Shown piece after piece: positions 26,500 to 33,524 of a stretch of DNA of 51,858 bases. The position numbers were made by a program, and so were the translations under genes. Source of the DNA: SpSt-333 sp040751955 (GTDB lineage: Bacteria; Bacteroidota; Ignavibacteria; UBA10030; UBA8401). Within the stretch, counting starts at the first letter, position 1; each line of letters begins with the position of its first letter. The notes beneath the pieces were generated by a model that searched no databases, was not told the origin of the DNA, and saw only the letters and a program-made list of their open reading frames with translations. The stretch spans positions 1 to 51,858 of the forward strand of contig JBFMFY010000016.1 of the NCBI GenBank assembly GCA_040751955.1. Reading direction: 5' to 3'.

Positions 26500-27330
26500 T
26501 CATGTCAAACTCAACTTCTTGTTTTTCAGAACATGTTGATTGATGTCTGAGAAGAATGATGCAACGTTTTCAGGTGAGGGAGCAGCATCTCCTGGATGTG
26601 CACAAGTGTTTCTGATTGTGAAACAGATCGAAAGTTTTTCGTGCTCGTTTCCGTCTATCAAGCCGAGGAATTCTAAAACCCACAACAGATCGTTGTCAAA
26701 GACAGACATTCTTAAGTCGGAGAGATTATGGATCTCAAATTTTTTATTGAATCGCTTATATCGGCCCGACGTCATAGCAGACATCTGTGCAGAGGCATTA
26801 TTGAACTTATCAAGACCGAATTTGAGAACTTTTTTCTGGAGTCGATCAACTGCAGCGCACCAACAAAGTACAATAGCTGCTCTGAAATAGCCTAATTCAG
26901 CACACTGTACGGCTTCCTTTAGATACTCAAGTTCGTCTCCTTGTGCCGAGTCTAAAACAGTTGAAAAAGAGCCAAGCTATTTTATTTCCGTTTGAAATTT
27001 TAGAACGTGAACAATTAGCTCAGATGAAATCGCTTTCTCCGTATCCTGAAGCAGGGTAAGGACGACTGATTTGGAAGGTATGATTGTAGAAGATTCAACA
27101 AGTTTGCCAAACAAGTCGTGACAACGGTCGAGTATTTTCGAATCGATAGAATAATGATGCCGGAGCGTGGACTCGATCTTGTCAAACCAAATCGTTGCGA
27201 TGACTTCGATCTTCTGACGCAAAGTCTTGCTATGAATTTGCTTGTTCTTCACCACATTGATTTCATTCTTCAATCCTGCAATTTCAGTTCGGAATGACTT
27301 AAGAGTATTTAAAAAATCGCTTTTGTCCAT
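26500..27330 (-). pseudogene. HEPN-like protein gene broken by an in-frame amber codon
   Basis: Two reading blocks in one frame are separated only by a TAG at 26977-26979. The upstream block (117 residues, ATG at 27330) is a helical, Lys-rich segment. The downstream block continues without any ATG, GTG or TTG for 64 codons, up to an internal ATG at 26784, so it was originally one gene of about 276 codons. The C-terminal half has EAVQCAELGYFRAAIVLCWC and an RNTCAH sequence, an Rx4H arrangement like HEPN RNase domains. It starts 3 bp after the 185-residue partner gene in the same cassette. The stop could be a mutation, a sequencing error or a read-through codon. Confidence 0.65.
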
Positions 27331-27333
27331 AGT

Positions 27334-27891
27334 TTACTTGATTTTTTCTATAACGTCTGCCAATTCAGTCTTGCCGTCAGTAGACAAATGGATATCCTTT
27401 TTTGGATCGTATGATTTATAGAGATTCTTGTTCCTTTCAAGCACAGCCATAAAATTTGGTTTGTCATAACACTTCTGATCTATACAACGTTGACGTAACC
27501 CATCCACAGTAAATTTGAACTCTCCCGAAGAGAGAGCGTTTTCGAGTGCCATTAAGAGAGCGTGCGACATCTGTGCCTTTGCTTTCTTATGAATGTTTAA
27601 CTTGTAAAGAGGCCTGATTTCTGAGCCTTCGATGAAAAAGAGCTTTTGAATGATAGATTCCTCAAGAGAGTATTGGTTCAAGAAGGCTTTTACGTCGATA
27701 GGAAGAACGAAATCACTTGCTCCCTTTTTTTGTTCGGTGTCTTTATGAGGTTCTTTCTTTTCCTTCGGAGGTTGATCTCCGGCTAATGAGTGAGCCAAGA
27801 GAAGCTCGAAACACTTGAGCCTAAACGCTTCTGGAACGTTTTCAGCCAAATTACTGATTTCCTTTAGTTTTTCTGGAGTAATTGATGCCAT
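27334..27891 (-). CDS. Uncharacterised cassette protein, partner of the HEPN-like gene
   Basis: A 185-residue hydrophilic protein with no membrane segment. The N-terminal part is helical (ITPEKLKEISNLAENVPEAF), followed by a Lys/Glu-rich linker (PKEKKEPHKDTEQKKG) and a C-terminal domain with YKLNIHKKAKAQMSHALLMA and FTVDGLRQRCIDQKC. AAGGAG upstream of the ATG supports the start. It is the first gene of cassette 26237-27945 and lies 3 bp before the HEPN-like gene, so both are probably one unit. No family is recognised. A defence or toxin-antitoxin role is an inference from the partner. Confidence 0.75.
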   Translation of the reverse strand: MASITPEKLKEISNLAENVPEAFRLKCFELLLAHSLAGDQPPKEKKEPHKDTEQKKGASDFVLPIDVKAFLNQYSLEESIIQKLFFIEGSEIRPLYKLNIHKKAKAQMSHALLMALENALSSGEFKFTVDGLRQRCIDQKCYDKPNFMAVLERNKNLYKSYDPKKDIHLSTDGKTELADVIEKIK

Positions 27892-27937
27892 TGATTAATC
27901 TCCTTATAATTATGAATTAAATCTAGTGAGCCGCATA

Positions 27938-28153
27938 GCGTATAACGTCTGCAGCAACAACGCCGTTTGTTTTGCCGCTATAGCCTACCGCCGAAGGCGG
28001 TGGGCGTAACTGATGCGGCGACAGCGGCGCTATTAAACGACTCATTTTCTCGCGCCGCTGGCGCTGCAATACCAACCTCGCGGCAAAACAAATGGAGCGA
28101 ACTCTATAATCCATATAGATGATGTGAGCGCCGTTGTTGCTGCTGTTATACGC
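27938..28153 (-). repeat. attC-like recombination site (end of R-M cassette)
   Basis: The clearest site, 216 bp. GCGTATAAC at the left pairs exactly with GTTATACGC at the right. Inside, separated by unequal spacers (4 nt and 1 nt), GCAGCAACAACG pairs exactly with CGTTGTTGCTGC. An inner stem joins CCGTTTGTTTTGCCGC to GCGGCAAAACAAATGG. This double-box layout with unequal spacers is that of integron attC sites. The crossover G on the minus strand would be at 27946. It fills much of the 27892-28240 gap. Confidence 0.8.
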
Positions 28154-28201
28154 CGTTGCCCTTGCAAGTTGAATATGATGAGTGAAACAATGTTACTTAA
28201 A

Positions 28202-28218
28202 GTCTTTGACTTATAGTC
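28202..28218 (+). promoter_or_regulatory. C-box operator of the controller gene
   Basis: GACTTATAGTC at 28208-28218 fits the GACTnnnAGTC half-operator known for R-M controller proteins, and GTCTTTGAC just upstream overlaps it. It lies 22 bp before the GTG of the controller gene, where autoregulation is expected. Function is inferred from the known C-box pattern. Confidence 0.6.
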
Positions 28219-28240
28219 ATCAGAGTACAATATTGGTTGC

Positions 28241-28465
28241 GTGAAAGTCGAGGTAAAAATAGGATTGAGAATAAAGCAATTGAGAGAGAGGGCTGGGATG
28301 TCCCAGACAGACTTGTCCTTTGCGGCAGATTTGGATCGGAGCTACATAGCGAGCGTGGAAGCAGGGAAAAGAAACATCTCGATTGTGAATATCGAAAAGA
28401 TAGCTAAGGCACTGAATGTCAGCGTACGATACTTCTTCCAAGACCCGAGATTTGATAAGCATTGA
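28241..28465 (+). CDS. Restriction-modification controller protein (XRE family)
   Basis: A 74-residue single helix-turn-helix protein beginning at GTG. IKQLRERAGMSQTDLSFAADLDRSYIASVEAGKR (split here as one domain, residues 11-44) and NISIVNIEKIAKALNV are typical of C proteins of R-M systems. It should bind the C-box at 28208-28218, activate its own and the endonuclease gene, and delay restriction after entry into a new host. It overlaps the endonuclease gene by 50 bp and is divergent from the other cassette genes. Confidence 0.88.
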   Translation: MKVEVKIGLRIKQLRERAGMSQTDLSFAADLDRSYIASVEAGKRNISIVNIEKIAKALNVSVRYFFQDPRFDKH

Positions 28466-29258
28466 AGAAGCAGTAAGGAATTTTAAGGCGCTCATAGAAG
28501 GATCAATCCGGAGTGAGGGTGAAAGTGGTAAGGCCGCTATGATTCGATCCTCGAAGCCGATTCAGAACATTCACGAGGCTGTGAAGGCGGATCTTATCAG
28601 GCACGGGGTTGACCCAGCAAGGATTTTCCCACCGCTGGGAGAAACAAAACCGGAACTTGAGATTGCGGGATTTATTAAGAAGAAAGCCCAAGATATCTGT
28701 GTGGTGCCAGCTAGGGGAAGGCCGGCAGAGGAAGTGCTCAAAGAGGGGCTCTTGCGTGAGACAACTGACTACTATGGGAAGGACTACACGGAGAGAATTA
28801 TCTCGATCAACGTGCGCAGTCAGATTAGCAGTCTCGCAAAGAATTTTGATACCTTGTATGAGCGAGCGATTGCAGAAGCGCAGAACTTGCACGTACGTTG
28901 TCCGAGAATGTGTTTGGGGGAAGTTTATATGATTGCCGTTCCCGAATATGATTCAGATGCTATCAAAAACAAGGAGGTGAAGTTTCTCCAAAGAGATGGA
29001 ACGGTGCAAAAGTACATTAAGTCCTTTCAGGCAATCAATGGTCGAGTGGACACAACTCGCGAAGAGTACAAGTACGAGAAAGCGTGTCTTCTGATAGTTG
29101 ATTTCAGTGTTGATCCCCCGCATATCTATTCCAGCGATGCTGAGCTAAAAGCGGATGGGTTGCTCTCGTCGGAAAGTGACGCCACAATTTCGGGGTTGAC
29201 TTGGGAGGGTTTTACGGAGTCGCTCTTAGCCACATACAGATCCAGATTTGAAAACTGA
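28416..29258 (+). CDS. Probable type II restriction endonuclease
   Basis: A 280-residue cytoplasmic protein. The region IISINVRSQISSLAKNFDTL through LGEVYMIAVPEYD looks like a conserved core, and YEKACLLIVDF could be the strand carrying acidic active-site residues. The family was not identified with certainty. The assignment rests mainly on context: a controller gene overlaps its start, and a DNA methyltransferase converges on its 3' end. ATG 28416 is used; TTG 28452 is an alternative. Its last 133 bp overlap the methyltransferase gene on the opposite strand. Confidence 0.7.
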   Translation: MSAYDTSSKTRDLISIEEAVRNFKALIEGSIRSEGESGKAAMIRSSKPIQNIHEAVKADLIRHGVDPARIFPPLGETKPELEIAGFIKKKAQDICVVPARGRPAEEVLKEGLLRETTDYYGKDYTERIISINVRSQISSLAKNFDTLYERAIAEAQNLHVRCPRMCLGEVYMIAVPEYDSDAIKNKEVKFLQRDGTVQKYIKSFQAINGRVDTTREEYKYEKACLLIVDFSVDPPHIYSSDAELKADGLLSSESDATISGLTWEGFTESLLATYRSRFEN

Positions 29259-31111
29259 GAATCGAGTCCATACTTGTGGACCAAGAAGGAATCGATCTCC
29301 CTTCTATCTTGGAGCTTGGCAAGAGTTGTCAGCTCGTCAGGGTTGAAGTGCGGGATGGTGAATTTTTCGATGAAATTCTTCTGGTAGCAAGGATAGCCGC
29401 CTTCAATTGAGACGCTGGTTTTGCTGACATAGAAATGCATCAACCCCGAATTTAGGATCTTCTGAACTAGGAATCGGTTTTCAACGCTTGCCAAGGGATT
29501 TGCAGTGGCATCGGCGAAGAACGATTCCTGCCCACCAGTGCGAAAATAGATCGCGTACCCATTGGTAAAGAACGCCTCTTCGTCCTCAATTATGAGGAAT
29601 CTAGGAAGTTGGCTGAAGGTTGGTGTCACGATCTTCTTCCCCGTCCGAGTCAAACCCTGTGTACGCCCCCAAGCGTAGAAAGGTTGATAAGGTGCCTTTC
29701 CTTTGTCACGCGCAAGTAGATTAGCCTTAACGTGGCAAAAGTAGGAGTAGCATTCGGGGAAATTGTGCTTGAACTCCGCCTCTGGTATCGCGATAGCAAC
29801 CCCATTTCGAATCAGGTACGGAACTATTATTCTCCGAGTGTTCAGGGGAATGTCTTCTTGGCGTTTGAAATCGGAAACTTTGTAAACGGGTCTTGTGATC
29901 GCCTTTTCAATACGGAAGGTCTTTCCGTAGATTGACTTTACGTAGAAAGTGCCGTCCGTGGCCTGTGAGTCAAGAAAATAAAGATCATCTTTTAACGTGG
30001 CAATTCCGACTGCGATGTCAAATAAACGGCCAATAGGTGTGCCGATGGACTCAATGGTTTCAATGATCTTTCGTTCTTGACTCTTGAGCAAGCGCCATTT
30101 CTTGGGGTTTAGTGCTGCGAGATCATTTGGAGAACCGTTTACCTGAGCAAGGAAAGCGGAAGGTTCCTGGTGGTCGCTGATGCGGTCATATAGGACAACC
30201 GTGTTGCGGGATTTGGTGAGAAAAGTTATTGCTGTGTACGTCTGGGCGTCGAATACTTTCTTATGGCTAAAATCGACTATGCGAGAGACACACTGGTTAA
30301 TCGTGAAGAAGTTACGCAGCGGCTCTCCTGCAAGAGATGTGAAGTAGTTATTCGGGGTGATGAAGCCGAGCTTGCCGTTTTCTTTGAGTAGGTTGTATCC
30401 AAGTTCAAAAAATGCAAAGTACAGATTGAATGTACCATTCTGAATTGTTGCCCACTTGCTGGCGAGGAATTTCCTATTTGCGGCTGACAAATCCTGGAAC
30501 TTGACGTACGGAGGGTTGCCTACGATGTTATCGAATCGTTGTTTCCATTCTGCCCTTAGACTATCGTGATGGTAGAGATTGAAATCTTTGTCCAGCAGGA
30601 TCTCGTTGTGCTGAAGGGCAAATGTGGCAAGGAGAAGTTTCGTCCGTTGTATATTGTAGTCTAGGATATCCGCACCATAGATATTCTCGCGTATAATGGC
30701 TTTGACACTTTTGCCATATTTCTCAATGTAGTACTCTAACAAGCCTATCAAAAAAGCGCCCGAACCACAACTTGGATCGAGATTTGCGTCCCCGATCTTG
30801 GGAGCGATCTGCTTAATGATGTAACGCACTATCAAGCTGGGTGTGAAGTGTGCGCCATTGATTCTGCGATCCTTGCTAGGAATGAGGAGTTCGAGCTGGT
30901 TTTCCAAATCCTTGATCGAGGCGAAACTCAAGGTCTGGATTTTTTGATATAAGGGATTGTCGATGTGAAGGTCTTTCAGATACTCATAGAGGATCGGGCT
31001 CTTTTTGTAGTCGAGACCAGACCGTTCCAGATAAGAGAATACGAGATGGCGTTCGAGTTTCCGAATACCGTATCGTGCAATGATTCGTTGGAGTTCTGAG
31101 TTGCTGATCAT
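29126..31111 (-). CDS. N6-adenine DNA methyltransferase with specificity domain
   Basis: A 661-residue protein. HFTP at 88-91, SAM-binding DPSCGSGAF at 112-120, GADILDYNIQRTKLLL, and the catalytic NPPY at 199-202 define a gamma-class N6-adenine methyltransferase. The C-terminal half is a TaqI/Eco57I-type target-recognition domain. The family's usual end falls near DSFLVHKYGLDSQ; about 38 further residues, rich in Ser, are encoded antisense to the endonuclease gene. It protects host DNA from the neighbouring endonuclease. It is the leading gene of cassette 27946-31211, directly behind the attI-like site. An Eco57I-like bifunctional enzyme is less likely, since no nuclease motif is evident. Confidence 0.9.
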   Translation of the reverse strand: MISNSELQRIIARYGIRKLERHLVFSYLERSGLDYKKSPILYEYLKDLHIDNPLYQKIQTLSFASIKDLENQLELLIPSKDRRINGAHFTPSLIVRYIIKQIAPKIGDANLDPSCGSGAFLIGLLEYYIEKYGKSVKAIIRENIYGADILDYNIQRTKLLLATFALQHNEILLDKDFNLYHHDSLRAEWKQRFDNIVGNPPYVKFQDLSAANRKFLASKWATIQNGTFNLYFAFFELGYNLLKENGKLGFITPNNYFTSLAGEPLRNFFTINQCVSRIVDFSHKKVFDAQTYTAITFLTKSRNTVVLYDRISDHQEPSAFLAQVNGSPNDLAALNPKKWRLLKSQERKIIETIESIGTPIGRLFDIAVGIATLKDDLYFLDSQATDGTFYVKSIYGKTFRIEKAITRPVYKVSDFKRQEDIPLNTRRIIVPYLIRNGVAIAIPEAEFKHNFPECYSYFCHVKANLLARDKGKAPYQPFYAWGRTQGLTRTGKKIVTPTFSQLPRFLIIEDEEAFFTNGYAIYFRTGGQESFFADATANPLASVENRFLVQKILNSGLMHFYVSKTSVSIEGGYPCYQKNFIEKFTIPHFNPDELTTLAKLQDRREIDSFLVHKYGLDSQFSNLDLYVAKSDSVKPSQVNPEIVASLSDESNPSAFSSASLE

Positions 31112-31190
31112 ATTAGAGTAGATAACAGGTTCGGTTGTAAGTTAGGTTGTCGGACAGGAAATGTCAAATGATCTGATCCTCAGAGAGAAC

Positions 31191-31212
31191 TGCAAGGGCA
31201 ATGGCGTATAAC
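31191..31212 (-). other. attI-like recombination site
   Basis: On the minus strand GTTATACGCC at 31212-31203 carries the same core word as the attC-like sites, but without the second palindrome arm. The 22 bp from 31191 to 31212 match the inverted right end of the site at 28145-28166 with one mismatch. Position beside the integrase gene and single-core structure fit an attI. The crossover would lie between 31212 and 31211. Confidence 0.65.
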
Positions 31213-31222
31213 TACTTGAATT

Positions 31223-31275
31223 ACGACATATGTCGTTTTTACTTCCAATTCTGCTGGATAGACGACATATGTCGT
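31223..31275. promoter_or_regulatory. Two identical perfect 14-bp palindromes
   Basis: ACGACATATGTCGT occurs at 31223-31236 and again at 31262-31275, 39 bp apart, between the attI-like core and the integrase stop codon. Each copy is a perfect palindrome. They could be accessory integrase-binding sites, as DR1/DR2 are in integrons, or operators for a dimeric regulator. Confidence 0.6.
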
Positions 31276-32169
31276 TTATTTTAATTTTGATTGTAACGCT
31301 TGATCCAGTGGGTTAACAATTTTACCGAGCGATTTCTTGCTGACATGTGTATAAATTTCAGTCGTCTTACTGCTATTGTGTCCAAGCAACTCTTGAATAT
31401 ATCGTAAGTCCACGCCACTTTCAAGCAAGTGGGTGGCAAAGCTATGGCGCAGACCATGAAGAGTAATGGGCATGCGAATGCCAGCCGATTTCACAGCACG
31501 CTCAAACACATGTTGTATGCTTCGCTCCGATAAATGTTTCCGGTCACCCTGTCCTTCAAACAAAAAATCTTTTGGTTTATACTTTTTGTAATACTCACGC
31601 AATGCTGCCAACGTTGCATCTGAAAGAAGGGAGTATCTATCTTTTTTTCCCTTCGCACTACGCAGATGAATCATTTTCCTTTGCCCATCAACATCCGAAA
31701 CCTTCAGTCGAACGCTCTCGCCAACTCTTAATCCGGCAGAGTAAATTAGCATGAGCAATGTTTTATGTTTGAGATTATCTACCTGCGAAAAAATTTTTAA
31801 TATTTCTTCTTGGCTCAACACATTCGGCAGTTTCTGTTCTTTCTGTGGCCGTGGTATGTCGTTAAGTGCAAACGGCATCTTATATAATTCAACATATAGA
31901 AATCGTATGGCATTAAACACTTGGTTAACTGTGGAGGCAGAGTGTTTTTCTCCCTCAATTAAGTAAAGGAGATAATTGCGTATATCGTCGGAACTCAGTT
32001 CTCTTGGATGGTGGGGCGAAAAGTATTTAACAAACGAGCGCAAACAACTTTTGTACGCTTTCAACGTTTTGTGGCTGTAGTTTCTCAAACGCATTTCATC
32101 AGACAGCACTTTAAACAGGGAAGGTGCTGGAGCCTTAGATTTGTTCAATGTGACGAATTGAGTATCCAT
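31276..32169 (-). CDS. Tyrosine recombinase (integron-type integrase candidate)
   Basis: A 297-residue integrase from ATG 32169; a longer frame to 32271 crosses the neighbouring terminator and is rejected. The N-terminal SAM-like domain has SHKTLKAYKSCLRSFVKYF. Catalytic residues are visible: Arg148 (SAGLRVGE), Lys173, His238 and Arg241 (HGLRHSFATHLL), His264 and Tyr273 (LLGHNSSKTTEIYTHV). Only about 65 residues separate Lys173 from His238, whereas in IntI1 the corresponding Lys171-His277 distance is 106, so the IntI-specific insertion is absent. It is transcribed toward the cassette array, like the cassette genes. It is the best candidate to recombine the attC-like sites. Confidence 0.88.
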   Translation of the reverse strand: MDTQFVTLNKSKAPAPSLFKVLSDEMRLRNYSHKTLKAYKSCLRSFVKYFSPHHPRELSSDDIRNYLLYLIEGEKHSASTVNQVFNAIRFLYVELYKMPFALNDIPRPQKEQKLPNVLSQEEILKIFSQVDNLKHKTLLMLIYSAGLRVGESVRLKVSDVDGQRKMIHLRSAKGKKDRYSLLSDATLAALREYYKKYKPKDFLFEGQGDRKHLSERSIQHVFERAVKSAGIRMPITLHGLRHSFATHLLESGVDLRYIQELLGHNSSKTTEIYTHVSKKSLGKIVNPLDQALQSKLK

Positions 32170-32188
32170 AGCGCTAAATGTTACGGTT

Positions 32189-32217
32189 AGTGTAAGTAGA
32201 ATTTTTACTTTATTCAA
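32189..32217 (-). promoter_or_regulatory. Promoter of the integrase gene
   Basis: On the minus strand TTGAAT (32217-32212) is followed after exactly 17 bp by TACACT (32194-32189). The predicted start of transcription lies a few bases before ATG 32169, giving a very short leader. The same pattern is found for the PorQ-like gene at 33257-33285. Confidence 0.55.
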
Positions 32218-32230
32218 CAGGAAGTAACAA

Positions 32231-32260
32231 TAAAAAAGCCGGAATGCATTCTCCGGCTTT
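32231..32260 (-). terminator. Rho-independent terminator of the PorQ-like gene
   Basis: A perfect 9-bp stem, AAAGCCGGA and TCCGGCTTT, with an 8-nt loop is followed on the minus strand by a T run (32237-32232). It lies 28 bp after the PorQ-like stop and just before the integrase promoter. Confidence 0.85.
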
Positions 32261-32288
32261 GTAGTATTCATTTAGATTTTTTTGCATC

Positions 32289-33227
32289 TCATACATCCAG
32301 TGCCAGGGTAATCCTGCTCATGCTGCCGATCTTGCCGAGGGAGTTAAAACTGTAATCGAGACGAAGTTTGTTCAGCACCAGTCCGCCGCCGAGTGAGAAC
32401 CCAGCCATCCCTGCCGAAGTGCCGATCTTCAATTCTTTTCTTCGCTCGTTGTTGTAGCCGAAACGGAATCGAAGCGCTTTGCTGAGCGTGAACTCGCCGC
32501 CGAGAGAGAACGAACTGAATTTTTCGACAAACGAATCGCGCTCTTCGTTCAACTTGTGGAAGTTCACATTCAATTGCAGAGGAAGATGCTGCGGTTTGAT
32601 TGTTCCGCCGATCTTCAATTCGAACGGGAGGTCTTCTTTTGTTTGCATGTAGGGATCGAGTTGTGCGCCGATATTCGACAACGAAATGCCGAACGACATC
32701 GGATCGTCACCCGGAATAAGATAGAGGAGACCGAGATCTGCAGCGAGCGCCGAAGAACTGACATCGGCAATGGAGGAATAGATGAACTTTGCTGTGACGC
32801 CGTAGTATATATTCTCTTCGTACACACGTGCCACGGACATTGACAGCGCCATATCACTCGCGCCGAATGTTCCGAGTTTGTTTGCAAGGGCGTCGGTTTC
32901 GTCAAACGTGCCATAGTTGATGTAATTTACCCCAAGTCCGATCACACCTATATCCTGTACCTCCTGTGAATAGGCGGCAAATCCCGCGTTGATATCGAGC
33001 AGATGGTTGGTGTAGCCAAAGACCGCCTGCGGCGAAAGCGCCGTGCCGATGCTTGCCGGATTATAGAAAATTCCAGCGGGGTCGCCGTGCATTGAAACAA
33101 AACTTCCTGCCATGGCGGAAGCACGGGCGCCGACATCCTGCCGCAAAAAATCGTACGTGGGGCGTTCGCCGGAAATGAGAAAGAAAGGGATGATGAATAG
33201 TGCAGCAATACTTCTTTTCGTTCGCAT
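32289..33227 (-). CDS. PorV/PorQ-family outer-membrane protein
   Basis: A 312-residue beta-barrel protein with a signal peptide. The N-terminus FLRQDVGARASAMAGSF followed by GDPAGIFYNPASIG is the hallmark of the PorV/PorQ (UPF0164) family. The remainder alternates in barrel style and ends in ITLALDV. In T9SS organisms PorV shuttles cargo and PorQ acts in the attachment complex; PorQ-like is preferred here because of length and the FGYTNHLLDI segment. This fits the T9SS cargo proteins elsewhere in the window. GAGGAG precedes the ATG, and a promoter and a terminator frame it as a single-gene unit. Confidence 0.82.
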   Translation of the reverse strand: MRTKRSIAALFIIPFFLISGERPTYDFLRQDVGARASAMAGSFVSMHGDPAGIFYNPASIGTALSPQAVFGYTNHLLDINAGFAAYSQEVQDIGVIGLGVNYINYGTFDETDALANKLGTFGASDMALSMSVARVYEENIYYGVTAKFIYSSIADVSSSALAADLGLLYLIPGDDPMSFGISLSNIGAQLDPYMQTKEDLPFELKIGGTIKPQHLPLQLNVNFHKLNEERDSFVEKFSSFSLGGEFTLSKALRFRFGYNNERRKELKIGTSAGMAGFSLGGGLVLNKLRLDYSFNSLGKIGSMSRITLALDV

Positions 33228-33256
33228 CGTAATCTCCTCGTAAGTTTTCCTGTCTT

Positions 33257-33285
33257 AATGTAGCCAACACAAATCTGAAATTCAA
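33257..33285 (-). promoter_or_regulatory. Promoter of the PorQ-like gene
   Basis: On the minus strand TTGAAT (33285-33280) and TACATT (33262-33257) are separated by 17 bp, about 30 bp upstream of the ATG. It is the same type as the integrase promoter. Confidence 0.55.
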
Positions 33286-33294
33286 TATCCCTTA

Positions 33295-33365
33295 GTCATC
33301 CTGAGCAAGTTCCGATGTTGTTTATACGAAGTATGCTTCGTATCGGAACGCGTCGAAGGATGATG
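33295..33365. repeat. Dispersed intergenic palindrome
   Basis: Part of the gene-free stretch 33286-33660. GTCATCCTGAGC opens the element and GGATGATG closes it. Inside, GTTCCGAT pairs with ATCGGAAC, and ATACGAAG pairs with CTTCGTAT around a TATG loop. It belongs with the repeats at 24738, 33525 and 35399. Confidence 0.6.
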
Positions 33366-33524
33366 CTTCATTCGTGCGGCCATTGAAATAGCCATGGTTC
33401 GACTCGTCCCGATAAAAAAACATCGTGACTCGCTCACCATGACTATTGTTTAAGAAATTACTGCTACTTTTTTCTCTGGTGATTTATGGGTATAATGAGC
33501 CATGACAAAGGAAAAAAGATCATG

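Noticed and set aside
24632..28240. CRISPR array in the repeat-rich region
   Set aside because: The repeats are long, imperfect palindromes separated by genes, not short direct repeats with uniform spacers; no cas gene is present.
28145..31212. Reading the 22-bp inverted ends as terminal inverted repeats of a transposon
   Set aside because: No transposase lies inside, no target duplication is seen, and the same cores recur at three other sites in an order explained by cassette recombination.
32170..32271. Longer integrase start at 32271
   Set aside because: The extension crosses the terminator of the PorQ-like gene and the promoter of the integrase itself.
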